From assembly GCF_014656415.1 (NCBI RefSeq), contig NZ_BNCJ01000015.1, positions 1 to 64,000 on the forward strand: DNA of 64,000 bases, written 5' to 3'. Both the position numbers and the translations under genes were made by a program. The notes beneath the pieces were generated by a model that was given only the letters and a program-made list of their open reading frames with translations, was not told the origin of the DNA and did no database searches. This DNA comes from Seohaeicola zhoushanensis. Lineage in GTDB: Bacteria; Pseudomonadota; Alphaproteobacteria; Rhodobacterales; Rhodobacteraceae. Every line of letters starts with the position of its first letter. Position 1 is the stretch's first letter. Below are positions 50,614 to 58,778 of the stretch, piece by piece.

Positions 50614-51369
50614 ATGCGCATCGGGATCATCGGCGTCGGACACCTAGCGATGTCGCTGCTTGCAGGGCTGCGCAAGGCCGGCTGGCCGCCGGGCGAGGTG
50701 CTGCTTTCGCCGCGCGGCCATGGGGCGGAACTGGCGGAGGATCACGGCTATGCGCTGGCGCGGGACAATGCCGATATCGTGGCGCGGTGCGATACCGTTC
50801 TGCTGGCGGTGCGCCCGGCCCATGCCCTGGCGGCGGTCACCGGGCTGGGCTGGCGCGACGGGCAGGTTCTGATCTCGGCCTGCGCCGGGGTGCCTTCCGC
50901 CGCGCTCGCCGGGGTCGTCGCGCCGGCCGCGATGGTGCGCATCATGCCGATCACCGCCGCCGAGTTCGGGGCCAGCCCCACGGTCGTCTGGCCCGATCAT
51001 CCCGCCGCCCACCCCTTCCTCGACGCCATCGGCAGCGCGATCCCCGTCGCCAGCGAAGCCGCCTTCGAGACAGCCACAGTCAGCGCCGCGATCTACGGCT
51101 GGGCGCAGGAACTGATCGCGCGCGGCGCGGAATGGAGCATGGCGCAGGGCCTGCCAGAAGAGACCGCCCGCCAGCTTGTCGCCCGCACCTTCACAGCCGC
51201 CGGGCGGATGCAGGCCGAAAGCCCCGAGCCGATGCGCGCGCTGCTGAAGAGCCTCGTCACCCCCGGCGGCATCACCGAAGCCGGGCTGACCCACCTGCGC
51301 GAAGCCAAGGCGCTCGATGCCTGGGACGGCGCCTGTGATGTGGTGCTGAAGCGGCTCAAGGGCGCCTAG
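50614..51369 (+). CDS. Pyrroline-5-carboxylate reductase-like protein
   Basis: A 251-residue NAD(P)-binding protein. The N-terminal MRIGIIGVGHLAMSLLAGL holds the GxGxxx nucleotide motif, VLLAVRPAHALAAV and LISACAGVPSAAL follow ProC spacing, and LVTPGGITEAGL is the conserved ProC C-terminal motif (PGGTT-like). It is slightly shorter than housekeeping ProC and diverged, so reduction of another cyclic imine is possible. It is divergent from the B12-protein gene, and its stop overlaps that of the DeoR regulator. Confidence 0.82.
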   Translation: MRIGIIGVGHLAMSLLAGLRKAGWPPGEVLLSPRGHGAELAEDHGYALARDNADIVARCDTVLLAVRPAHALAAVTGLGWRDGQVLISACAGVPSAALAGVVAPAAMVRIMPITAAEFGASPTVVWPDHPAAHPFLDAIGSAIPVASEAAFETATVSAAIYGWAQELIARGAEWSMAQGLPEETARQLVARTFTAAGRMQAESPEPMRALLKSLVTPGGITEAGLTHLREAKALDAWDGACDVVLKRLKGA

Positions 51370-52124
51370 GAGGCGATCCGCAGGTCGAGTCCCTGCAACA
51401 GGTCCGCGAAGGCCGGCGGCGGGGCGCGGTCGGTGATGACGATATCGCCCGGCTTCAACTCCGGCTGGCGCAGCGCCGGCCGGCGGTCCTGGGTCTCGAA
51501 CTTGGAATGATCCACCGCCATGATCGCCCGCTTGGCGTTCTTCATCATGGCGTTGGCGATATCCACCTCGCATTGTTCGTGCACCAGGAACCCCGCCTCG
51601 GCATCGACCATCGAGGCCGAGAGCAGGACGTAGTCGACCCGCATCCGCTCGATCACCTCGAAGGCCGAGCGGTCGAAGGCCGCGCCATCGTGGTCGCGCA
51701 GCTGGGTGCCCGCCATCGAGACCTTGTTGCCCGGAATGATCGCCAGCGTCGAGGCGACGAAGGCCGAGTTGGTCACCACCGTCAGACCCTTGCGCGCCCG
51801 CAGCGCCTGGGCGACGAAGCCCGAGGTGGAGCCGGTATCGATCGCCACGCTGGCGTTGTCGCCGATCAGCTCGGCCGCCGCGCGGGCGATGGCGACCTTG
51901 GCCTCGCGGTTCAGGTTCATCCGTTCCAGGAAGGGCGGGTCGGTCGGCATCCGGTTCGACACCAGCGCGCCATGCACCTTGGAGAGCGCACCGCTTTCCA
52001 CCAGCGGCTGCGACACCCGGCGGATGGTCTGGTCCGAAACGCCAAGCATCCGCGACAGCTCGATCACCGAGACTGTGCCGCGCATGTCGACGGCCTGCAG
52101 GATCTGTGCCTTGTATTTCGACAT
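51366..52124 (-). CDS. DeoR-family transcription regulator
   Basis: A 252-residue regulator: N-terminal winged HTH (VSVIELSRMLGVSDQTIRRVSQPLVESGALSKVHGALV, residues 17-54) and a C-terminal DeoR sensor domain (AIDTGSTSGFVAQALRARKGLTVVTNS and AMVDAEAGFLV-like SMVDAEAGFLVHEQCE). The family usually senses phosphorylated metabolites, which fits two kinases and a phosphatase encoded nearby. Divergent from the GcvT-like gene, with repeated ATCAAC half-sites between them. The start MSKYKAQ at 52124 is chosen over an upstream in-frame ATG. Confidence 0.92.
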   Translation of the reverse strand: MSKYKAQILQAVDMRGTVSVIELSRMLGVSDQTIRRVSQPLVESGALSKVHGALVSNRMPTDPPFLERMNLNREAKVAIARAAAELIGDNASVAIDTGSTSGFVAQALRARKGLTVVTNSAFVASTLAIIPGNKVSMAGTQLRDHDGAAFDRSAFEVIERMRVDYVLLSASMVDAEAGFLVHEQCEVDIANAMMKNAKRAIMAVDHSKFETQDRRPALRQPELKPGDIVITDRAPPPAFADLLQGLDLRIAS

Positions 52125-52185
52125 ATGCCCTGTCCTACACCATTGTGACCGCCGGACAAGCGCCCTCGGGGGGCACAATCCCACT

Positions 52186-52227
52186 CAAATCAACAAAAAT
52201 CAACATTTTCGTTGCCGCGTTGTTGAT
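52186..52227. promoter_or_regulatory. DeoR operator, copy 1 (divergent regulator/GcvT-like region)
   Basis: CAAATCAACAAAAATCAACA (52186-52205) contains two direct ATCAAC half-sites ten bases apart; an inverted GTTGAT follows at 52222-52227. The 20-mer occurs again, reversed and identical, at 56606-56625. It lies in the 147-nt gap between the DeoR gene and the flavoprotein gene, so both promoters are probably controlled. Confidence 0.8.
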
Positions 52228-52271
52228 CTTGGGTAAGGTGACTCGTGCATCACCCCAAGGCGGAAGACATC

Positions 52272-54689
52272 ATGGCACGGCACGCGGCAAAACACCTGAT
52301 CATCGGCGGCGGTATTCTCGGCTGCTCGATCGCCTATCACCTGACCCGCCGCGGTGAGAAGGACGTGGTGCTGCTCGAACGCGCCGGCCTGACCGAGGGC
52401 GCGACCTGGCACGCCGCCGGGCTGGTCGGCCAGCTGCGCAGCTCGCGCAACACCACGCGGATGCTGAAGAAGTCGGTCGAGATGTATGACCGCCTCCAGA
52501 ACGAGGAGGGGATGCAGTTCGACTGGAAGAAGACCGGCTCGCTGCGCCTCGCCGCCACCGCCGAGCGGATGCTGGAGGCGAAACGGCTCGCCACCATGGC
52601 CCGCAGCTTCGATCTCGAGATGCACATCATCTCGCCCGAGGAGGCCCGCGATCTCTTCCCGCTGATCGACGAGAAGGGGCTGCACGGCGCGGCCTACATC
52701 CCATCGGACGGCTATGTCGACCCGGCCTCGCTCTGCCAGGCGGTGGCGGGGGCGGCGCGCAAACAGGGTGCGGACATCCGCCAGAAGGTGGAGGTGCTGG
52801 ACTTCACCGTCAGCAACGGGCGCATCACCGGGGTCGAAACCACGGAAGGCACCTGGGAGGCCGATACCGTGATCCTCGCCACCGGCATGTGGAGCCGCGA
52901 GGTCGGTGCCAAGCTGGGCCTGCGGATCCCGGCCTGCGCGGTCGAACACCAGTATATCGTCACGGAATCGACCGGCACCGAGGTCGGCCATTTCCCCACC
53001 CTGCGCGACCCCGAGCGGCTGGTCTACTACAAGCCCGACGTGGGCGGGCGGCTGGTGATCGGCGGCTATGAGGACGACACCCTGCCCTTTGGCGACAAAG
53101 GCATTCCGGGCGCCTTCGTGCGCCAGTTGCTGCCCGAGAACCTGGACCGATTCCTGCCGCTGGCGGAGCTGGCAGGCAAGGTCACGCCGGTGGTCAACGA
53201 GGTCGGCATCCGGCAGGTCATCAACGGGCCGATCCCCTATTCGGCGGACGGCGATTTCGTCATGGGCTGGCAGCCGGGGCTGAAGAACCTGATGCTGGCG
53301 ACCGGCTTCCTCTACGGCATCGCGGCGGGCGGCGGCGCGGGCGAGATGATCGCCGAATGGGTGGTCGACGGGCAGCCCTCGCTCGACCTCTGGCCCCTCG
53401 ACGTGCGCCGGTTCGGGCCGCACCACGGCACGCGGGCCTTCATGTATCCCCGCGCGGTCGAACATTACGCCCACCACTACAAGAAACGCTATCCGGGCCA
53501 GGAACACGAGACCGCCCGCCAGCTGCGGCTCTCGCCGCTCTACCAGCGGCTCAAGGACATGGGCGCGGTCTATGGGTCGAAGAACGGCTGGGAGCGGCCG
53601 CTGTGGTTCGCGCCCAAGGGGGTGGAGCCGGTAGACCAGCTCGACTTCCTGAATCCCGGCTGGAAGCAATACGCCGCCGAGGAGCACCGCGCGGTGCGGG
53701 AACGGGTGGCGCTGATCGACCAGACCAGCTTCGCCAAGTTCGAGCTGATCGGTTCGGGTGTGGTGGAACTGCTGCAAAAGCTCTGCGTGTCGAACATGGA
53801 CAAGCCCGTGGGCAGCATCATCTACACCCAGATGTGCAACGCGCGCGGCGGCACCGAGGCCGACGTGACCTTCATCCGCCTCGGCCCCGAGCGGTTCTAC
53901 ATGGTCACCGGCTCGGGCTTCGGCGTGCATGATTCCGACTGGATCCGCCGCCACCTGCCCGAGGACGGCTCGGTAAACCTGATCGAGGTGACCAGCGGCA
54001 CCGCCGTCATCAACATCGTCGGCCCGAAATCGCGCGAGGTGCTGGCGGCGGTGTCGGAGAGCGATGTCTCCGACGCGGCGATCCCCTTCTCGACCGCGCG
54101 CGAGATCGTCGTCGGCGCGGCCCCGGTGCGGGCGGCGCGCATCGGTTACGTCGGCGAATTGGGCTACGAGCTGCACATCCCCACCGAATTCGCCCTGCAT
54201 GTCTACGACACGCTCTGGGCCGCCGGTCAGGCCCATGGCATCGCCAACGTCGGCTATCGCGCGATCGACAGCCTGCGGATGGAAAAGGGCTATATCTACT
54301 GGTCCGGCGACGTGACGCCCGACTATTCGCCCATCGAAGCCGGTGTCGGCTTCCGCGTGCATCTGAAATCCAAGGGCGATTTCCTCGGCCGCGCGGTGCT
54401 GGAGAAGCAGAAGGCCGAGGGCGTGAGCCGCAAGCTCTGCACCTTCGTCACCCCGCTGAACCTGCCTCTGACCGGCGGCGAGACCATCCTGCTGGACGGA
54501 CGCGTCGTCTCGCTCGCCACCTCGGTCGGATTCGGCCACACCGTCGGACAGACCATCCTGCGCGGCTATCTCGCCCGCGAATACTGGGGGGCCGAGGGCT
54601 TCGAGATCGAGGTCTTCGGCGAGCGCCACCCGATCGACTGCGTCGAGGGCCCGCTGCACGACCCCGAGAACATTGCATTGAAAGGATAG
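52272..54689 (+). CDS. GcvT-family FAD-dependent demethylase (dimethylglycine/sarcosine dehydrogenase-like), first copy
   Basis: An 805-residue cytoplasmic flavoprotein. The N-terminal oxidase half (residues 1-400) has the FAD motif G12-x-G14-x-x-G17 (IGGGILG) and TWHAAGL with H47, the residue that carries covalent FAD in mammalian dimethylglycine dehydrogenase. The C-terminal half (430-805) is a GcvT-like folate domain (FDQTSFAKFE-type IDQTSFAKFELIGSG, GYVGELGYELHIP). It would oxidise an N-methyl group and pass the carbon to tetrahydrofolate. MARHAAKHLIIGGG at 52272 is the start. First gene after operator copy 1, followed 9 nt later by a kinase gene. Confidence 0.93.
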   Translation: MARHAAKHLIIGGGILGCSIAYHLTRRGEKDVVLLERAGLTEGATWHAAGLVGQLRSSRNTTRMLKKSVEMYDRLQNEEGMQFDWKKTGSLRLAATAERMLEAKRLATMARSFDLEMHIISPEEARDLFPLIDEKGLHGAAYIPSDGYVDPASLCQAVAGAARKQGADIRQKVEVLDFTVSNGRITGVETTEGTWEADTVILATGMWSREVGAKLGLRIPACAVEHQYIVTESTGTEVGHFPTLRDPERLVYYKPDVGGRLVIGGYEDDTLPFGDKGIPGAFVRQLLPENLDRFLPLAELAGKVTPVVNEVGIRQVINGPIPYSADGDFVMGWQPGLKNLMLATGFLYGIAAGGGAGEMIAEWVVDGQPSLDLWPLDVRRFGPHHGTRAFMYPRAVEHYAHHYKKRYPGQEHETARQLRLSPLYQRLKDMGAVYGSKNGWERPLWFAPKGVEPVDQLDFLNPGWKQYAAEEHRAVRERVALIDQTSFAKFELIGSGVVELLQKLCVSNMDKPVGSIIYTQMCNARGGTEADVTFIRLGPERFYMVTGSGFGVHDSDWIRRHLPEDGSVNLIEVTSGTAVINIVGPKSREVLAAVSESDVSDAAIPFSTAREIVVGAAPVRAARIGYVGELGYELHIPTEFALHVYDTLWAAGQAHGIANVGYRAIDSLRMEKGYIYWSGDVTPDYSPIEAGVGFRVHLKSKGDFLGRAVLEKQKAEGVSRKLCTFVTPLNLPLTGGETILLDGRVVSLATSVGFGHTVGQTILRGYLAREYWGAEGFEIEVFGERHPIDCVEGPLHDPENIALKG

Positions 54690-54698
54690 GGAGGGAGG

Positions 54699-55625
54699 AT
54701 GACGGAAATAGCCGAAAGTGTTCTCGACACGCTGCACCGGGTGCCGGGGTTCGAAGGGGTCACGGCGGCGGACAGCATCACCCGGCTGGGCGGGCTGACC
54801 AACCTGGTGCACCGGGTCGACCTTGCCGGAACCTCCGTCATCGTGCGCGTTCCCGGCGAGGGGACCGAGGCCTATATCGACCGCGCGGTCGAGGCCCATA
54901 ACGCCCGCGCCGCCGAGCGCGCCGGGGTCTCGCCCGAGGTGCTGCTGGCCGAGCCCGACACCGGGCGGATGGTGACGCGCACCGTGCCGGGGATCGAGAC
55001 CATGACGCCGGAGCTGTTCAAGTCCCGCGCGGGCGCGGTGGCGCGGGCCGGCAGGGCGCTGGCCCAGTTGCACGGTTCGGGCGAAACCTTCGAGTTCCGC
55101 TTCGAGCTCTTCGCGATGATCGAGGAGTATCTCCGCGTCCTGTCGACCCGCGACGTCGACCTGCCCGAGGGCTATCACGACGTGGTCGCCGCCGCCGAGC
55201 CGGTGAAGGCCGCGCTGGCGCAGGCCGATCCGCCGCTGGCGCCCTGCCACTGCGACCCCCTCTGCGAGAATTTCCTGGATGACGGCGAGAAGATGTGGAT
55301 CGTCGACTGGGAATATTCCGGCATGAACGACCCGCTCTGGGACCTCGGCGACCTCTCGGTCGAGGCCCATATGGACGCCGCGCAGGACGCCGAGTTGATG
55401 GCCGCCTATTTCGGCCGCGCGCCGACGGCGGGCGAGACCGGGCGCATGGTGATCTACAAGGCGATGTGCGACCTGCTCTGGACGCTCTGGGGCCTGATCC
55501 AGCATTCCGACGGCAACCCGGCGGACGATTTCTGGGCCTATGCGACAGGGCGGTTCGAGCGCTGCAAGGCGCTGATGGAGGACCCGGCCTTTGAGGGGCA
55601 TGTGGCGGCGGTGGCGCGGGGGTGA
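54699..55625 (+). CDS. Choline/aminoglycoside kinase-like phosphotransferase, first copy
   Basis: A 308-residue APH-family kinase. ITRLGGLTNLVHRVDLAGTSVIVRVPG is the choline-kinase-like nucleotide loop. The catalytic motif H-x-D-x4-N is H184, D186, N191 (CHCDPLCENF), and the metal-binding D203 is in IVDWEYSG. It probably phosphorylates a small alcohol-bearing amine with ATP. It is directly downstream of the GcvT-like gene and followed by a palindromic repeat. A similar kinase is encoded at 60752. Confidence 0.9.
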   Translation: MTEIAESVLDTLHRVPGFEGVTAADSITRLGGLTNLVHRVDLAGTSVIVRVPGEGTEAYIDRAVEAHNARAAERAGVSPEVLLAEPDTGRMVTRTVPGIETMTPELFKSRAGAVARAGRALAQLHGSGETFEFRFELFAMIEEYLRVLSTRDVDLPEGYHDVVAAAEPVKAALAQADPPLAPCHCDPLCENFLDDGEKMWIVDWEYSGMNDPLWDLGDLSVEAHMDAAQDAELMAAYFGRAPTAGETGRMVIYKAMCDLLWTLWGLIQHSDGNPADDFWAYATGRFERCKALMEDPAFEGHVAAVARG

Positions 55626-55643
55626 ACCCCTCAGCGGGGTGAG

Positions 55644-55745
55644 CCCCTCACCCTAGCCCTCTCCCCCCAGGGGGAGAGGGGACAGGTTGCGCTTTGGGGT
55701 GGGCGGATTCCCTCTCCCCTCGGGGGAGAGGGTCAGGGTGAGGGG
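55644..55745. repeat. Palindromic repetitive element (REP/BIME-like)
   Basis: CCCCTCACCCTAGCCCTCTCCCC (left arm from 55644) is mirrored by the right arm ending in GGGTCAGGGTGAGGGG at 55745. Each arm also contains its own small hairpin (CCTCTCCCC-type with GGGGAGAGG). Such CCCTCACCC/CCCTCTCCC elements are dispersed in many proteobacteria. It lies between converging genes, the first kinase and the phosphatase, and may act as a terminator. Confidence 0.8.
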
Positions 55746-55753
55746 GCGCGCCC

Positions 55754-56518
55754 TCAGTTCACCAGCGCCACCAACTCGGCCAGCAGCTCGGGCGTCGCCG
55801 CCGTGAGCGTGCGCCCGTCAGACTCCATCGACAGCGGCCTCCCCTGCCAGTCGGTCATCAGCCCGCCGGCGGCCTCGACCACGGCGCTTACGGGGAGGTA
55901 GTCGTAGGGCTGCAGGTCGAAGTCGATCACCGCGTCGACCAGCCCGCGCGCGACCAGCGCGTGAGGATAGCAGTCGGCCCCCATCCGCCGCAGGCTGCCG
56001 GCGCGGATCATCCGGGCAAAGGCCGCCGGTTCGCGCGCGGCCAGCTTGTCGCCCTCATTGAGGAACAGCCGCGCCTCGGCCAGCGTCTTGCAGCTGCTCG
56101 CCCGAATCGGCGCGCCGTTGCAGGTGGCGCCCAGGCCCCGCCCGCCGGCATAGACCTCGCCCAGCGCCGGCATCCGGATCACCCCGAGCTGCGGCCCGTC
56201 GTCGGCAAGGTGGCCCAGCAGCATTCCGAACAATGGCAGGCCGGCGATGAACGAGCGGGTGCCGTCGATCGGGTCGATGATCCACATCTCGGCGGCATCG
56301 CCGGTGCGGCCGTATTCCTCGCCGAAGATCGCCTCGCCCGGAAAGGCCCGCTCCAGCCCGGCGCGGATCGCCTGTTCGGTCTCGCGGTCGGCGATGGTGA
56401 CCGGGCTCTGGTCGGCCTTGGTCTCGACATCGGGATCCCTGCGGAAATGCCCGAGCGCCACGCGGGCCGCGGCTTCGGTGATGGATATGGCTTCGGCCAG
56501 ACGCTGTTCGATGTTCAT
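55754..56518 (-). CDS. Inositol-monophosphatase-family phosphatase (HisN-like)
   Basis: A 254-residue Mg-dependent phosphatase. Metal ligands are E67/E68 (IFGEEYG), D82 and D85 in WIIDPIDGTRSFI, and a C-terminal Asp in DFDLQPYDYLP. In sequence it is closest to the histidinol-phosphatase branch, which acts on small phosphate esters. Divergent from the ABC transporter, with operator copy 2 between them. The ATG at 56518 has an alternative one codon upstream at 56521. In this cluster it could remove the phosphate placed by the kinases. Confidence 0.9.
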   Translation of the reverse strand: MNIEQRLAEAISITEAAARVALGHFRRDPDVETKADQSPVTIADRETEQAIRAGLERAFPGEAIFGEEYGRTGDAAEMWIIDPIDGTRSFIAGLPLFGMLLGHLADDGPQLGVIRMPALGEVYAGGRGLGATCNGAPIRASSCKTLAEARLFLNEGDKLAAREPAAFARMIRAGSLRRMGADCYPHALVARGLVDAVIDFDLQPYDYLPVSAVVEAAGGLMTDWQGRPLSMESDGRTLTAATPELLAELVALVN

Positions 56519-56597
56519 CATTCCGCTTCCTACCTGCCCGATCCGTACCGAGTCATCCGCTATTTCAGCAGCCTGCAACTTAAAGCCTCATCTTGCC

Positions 56598-56625
56598 ATC
56601 AATTTTGTTGATTTTTGTTGATTTG
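56598..56625. promoter_or_regulatory. DeoR operator, copy 2 (phosphatase/ABC transporter region)
   Basis: TGTTGATTTTTGTTGATTTG (56606-56625) is the exact reverse complement of the 20-mer at 52186-52205. An inverted half-site ATCAA lies at 56598-56602. Its right end abuts TTGACC (56623-56628), a possible -35 box of the transporter operon, so binding would block it. It predicts co-control of the phosphatase and transporter with the GcvT-like gene. Confidence 0.8.
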
Positions 56626-56722
56626 ACCGCCGAATCCGGTTGAATACCTTGGACACCGCTGGCGTTCGAGGGCTTCAGACCCGCCACAGAACTGCGCGTC
56701 AGCCCTAACCGGGAGTGGACCC

Positions 56723-57655
56723 ATGAAGTATATCTCCGTAGCCGCGGCCGCGTTGATGACCGCCTTCCCCGCGGTCGCGCAGGATTCGAGCGATCCGATC
56801 AAGCTGACCCTGCATGACTGGTCCGGGCAGCTCATCACCACCACGCTCATGGGCGAGGTGCTCAAGCAGGCGGGCCACAACGTCGAATATGTCCAGGCCG
56901 ACTACATCGCCCAATTCGCAGGGCTTAAGACGGGCGACCTGCACGTCGCCATGGAGATCTGGGAAACCACCGGCCGCGAGGCCATGGACGAGGCCTTCGC
57001 CACCGGCAACGTGATCAACCTCGGCGAGACCGGGATGCAGGCCATCGAGGAATGGTGGTACCCGGCATATATGGCCGACCGCTGCCCCGGCCTGCCCAAC
57101 TGGGAGGCGCTGAAGGACTGCGCCGACGCCTTCGCCACGCCGGAAACCGCGCCCATGGGCCGTTACCTGGGCGGCCCCGTCACCTGGGGCGGTTTCGACG
57201 AGGAGCGGGTCGAGGCGCTCGAGCTGGACTTCGAGGTGGTGCACGCCGGCACCGACGCCGCCCTTTTCGCCGAGCTCGAGGCCGCCTACCAGCGGCAGGA
57301 CCCGATCATCCTCTGGATCTACTCGCCGCACTGGGCGCCGGCCAAATACGAGGGCCAATACGTCGAATTCCCGCCCTATTCGCCGGAATGCTACAGCGAC
57401 CCCTCGGTCGGCGTGAACCCGAACGCCGCCTATGACTGCGGCAAGCCGCGCGGCCCGATCTGGAAGGTCGCCTACAAGGGCGTCGCCGAGAAATGGCCGA
57501 ATGCCACCAAGACGATCGAGAACTTCCACATCACCAACGACGAGATGGGCAAGATGGTGGCCGAGGTCGACCTCAACGGCAAGTCTGTCGAGGAAACCGT
57601 CGCGGCCTGGATGGATGCGAACAAGGATACCTGGTCCGCCTGGATCGTGAAGTAA
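56723..57655 (+). CDS. Glycine betaine/proline-type ABC transporter substrate-binding protein
   Basis: A 310-residue ProX/OpuAC-family periplasmic protein with a signal peptide (residues 1-19, MKYISVAAAALMTAFPAVA). IKLTLHDWSGQLITTTLMGEVLKQAGHNVEYVQADY is the family start, and aromatic residues such as W57-type MEIWETTGREAM, EEWWYP and LWIYSPHWAP may line a cation-pi box for quaternary amines. Ligand unknown; the surrounding enzymes argue against simple osmoprotection. A good ribosome site (CGGGAGTG) precedes the ATG. Confidence 0.92.
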   Translation: MKYISVAAAALMTAFPAVAQDSSDPIKLTLHDWSGQLITTTLMGEVLKQAGHNVEYVQADYIAQFAGLKTGDLHVAMEIWETTGREAMDEAFATGNVINLGETGMQAIEEWWYPAYMADRCPGLPNWEALKDCADAFATPETAPMGRYLGGPVTWGGFDEERVEALELDFEVVHAGTDAALFAELEAAYQRQDPIILWIYSPHWAPAKYEGQYVEFPPYSPECYSDPSVGVNPNAAYDCGKPRGPIWKVAYKGVAEKWPNATKTIENFHITNDEMGKMVAEVDLNGKSVEETVAAWMDANKDTWSAWIVK

Positions 57656-57670
57656 CCAGTCTCCTCGCCT

Positions 57671-57710
57671 GGGCGCGCGTTCTTCGGGGCGTGCGCCCTT
57701 GTTTCCTTTG
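57671..57710 (+). terminator. Attenuating hairpin between binding-protein and ATPase genes
   Basis: GGGCGCGCG (57671-57679) pairs with CGTGCGCCC (57690-57698) with one mismatch, followed by TTGTTTCCTTTG. A partial intrinsic terminator here would give more binding protein than ATPase and permease, as in many ABC importers. Confidence 0.6.
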
Positions 57711-57763
57711 CCCCGCGCCAAATGGACCGGGGCCAACAATATCGAATATCGCCAGAGGCCGGC

Positions 57764-58777
57764 ATGGACAGACCCGTCATCCTCGAATGCCGCAAGGTCT
57801 GGAAGATCTACGGCGCACAGGCCGACAGCTTTCTCACCCGCAATTCGAGACCGAAGAAGGGCGAGCTGAGCGCCGCCGGACTGATCGGCGCGGTGCGCGA
57901 TGCCAACGTGCAGATCCACAAGGGCGAGATCTTCGTGATCATGGGCCTCTCCGGCTCGGGCAAGTCGACGCTGGTGCGTTGTCTCTCGCGGCTGATCGAG
58001 CCGACCGCGGGCGAGATCTTCTTCGAGGGGCAGAACCTGCTCTCGATGCCGGAAAAGGACCTCATCCGCATTCGCCGCACCAAGATGGGCATGGTGTTCC
58101 AGCAGTTCGCCCTGCTACCGCACCTGACCGTGCTGGAAAACGCCGCCTTCCCGCTCGACGTGCAGGGCGTCCCCCGCGCCGAGCGGATGGAGCGCGCCCG
58201 CAAGGTGGTGGAACTGGTCGGCCTCAAGGGCCGCGAGGGCAACTACCCGCGCGAGCTGTCGGGCGGCCAGCAGCAGCGCGTCGGCATCGCCCGCTCGCTG
58301 GCGGTGGAGCCGGACCTCTGGTTCCTCGACGAACCGTTCTCCGCACTCGACCCGCTGATTAGGCGCGAGATGCAGGACGAGTTCATTCGCCTGCAGAACA
58401 TGCTGCACAAGACCATCGTCTTCATCACCCACGACTTCGACGAGGCAATCCGCCTCGCCGACCGCATCGCGGTGATGAAGGACGGCGCCATCGAACAGGT
58501 CGCCACCCCCGAGGAACTGGTGCTGCGCCCCGCCACCGACTACGTGGCCGAGTTCACCCGCCACGTCAGCCGTTCCAAGGTGATCCGCGCCGTTTCAGTG
58601 ATGGAACCGCTGGCCGGCGACAGCTTTGCCGGCGAAGTGCCGCATGATGCGCGGATCGAGCAGATCGCCGACCAAGTCGAGGCCTCCGCCCTGCCCCACC
58701 GGGTCATGCAGGACGGGCAGGCCATCGGCCAGATCACCCGACAGGCGGTGATCGACGTGCTGGTCGGGCGGCGCTGA
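57764..58777 (+). CDS. Glycine betaine/proline-type ABC transporter ATPase (ProV-like)
   Basis: A 337-residue ATPase. Walker A is G61LSGSGKST69, the Q-loop is FQQFALLPH, the signature is LSGGQQQRVGIARSLA, and Walker B is LWFLDEPFSALDP. The region after residue 250 is a short regulatory tail (VMEPLAGDSFAGEVPHDARIEQIADQ) rather than two full CBS domains, so ionic-strength sensing as in OpuA is less likely. MDRPVILECRKVWKIYG at 57764 is chosen. It lies one base before the permease gene. Confidence 0.92.
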   Translation: MDRPVILECRKVWKIYGAQADSFLTRNSRPKKGELSAAGLIGAVRDANVQIHKGEIFVIMGLSGSGKSTLVRCLSRLIEPTAGEIFFEGQNLLSMPEKDLIRIRRTKMGMVFQQFALLPHLTVLENAAFPLDVQGVPRAERMERARKVVELVGLKGREGNYPRELSGGQQQRVGIARSLAVEPDLWFLDEPFSALDPLIRREMQDEFIRLQNMLHKTIVFITHDFDEAIRLADRIAVMKDGAIEQVATPEELVLRPATDYVAEFTRHVSRSKVIRAVSVMEPLAGDSFAGEVPHDARIEQIADQVEASALPHRVMQDGQAIGQITRQAVIDVLVGRR

Positions 58778-58778
58778 G

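Noticed and set aside
52200-55601. A 1133-codon open frame antisense to the GcvT-like and kinase genes
   Set aside because: Same artefact: composition is His/Arg/Asp/Gly-rich without domains, and the opposite strand holds two well-supported enzymes.
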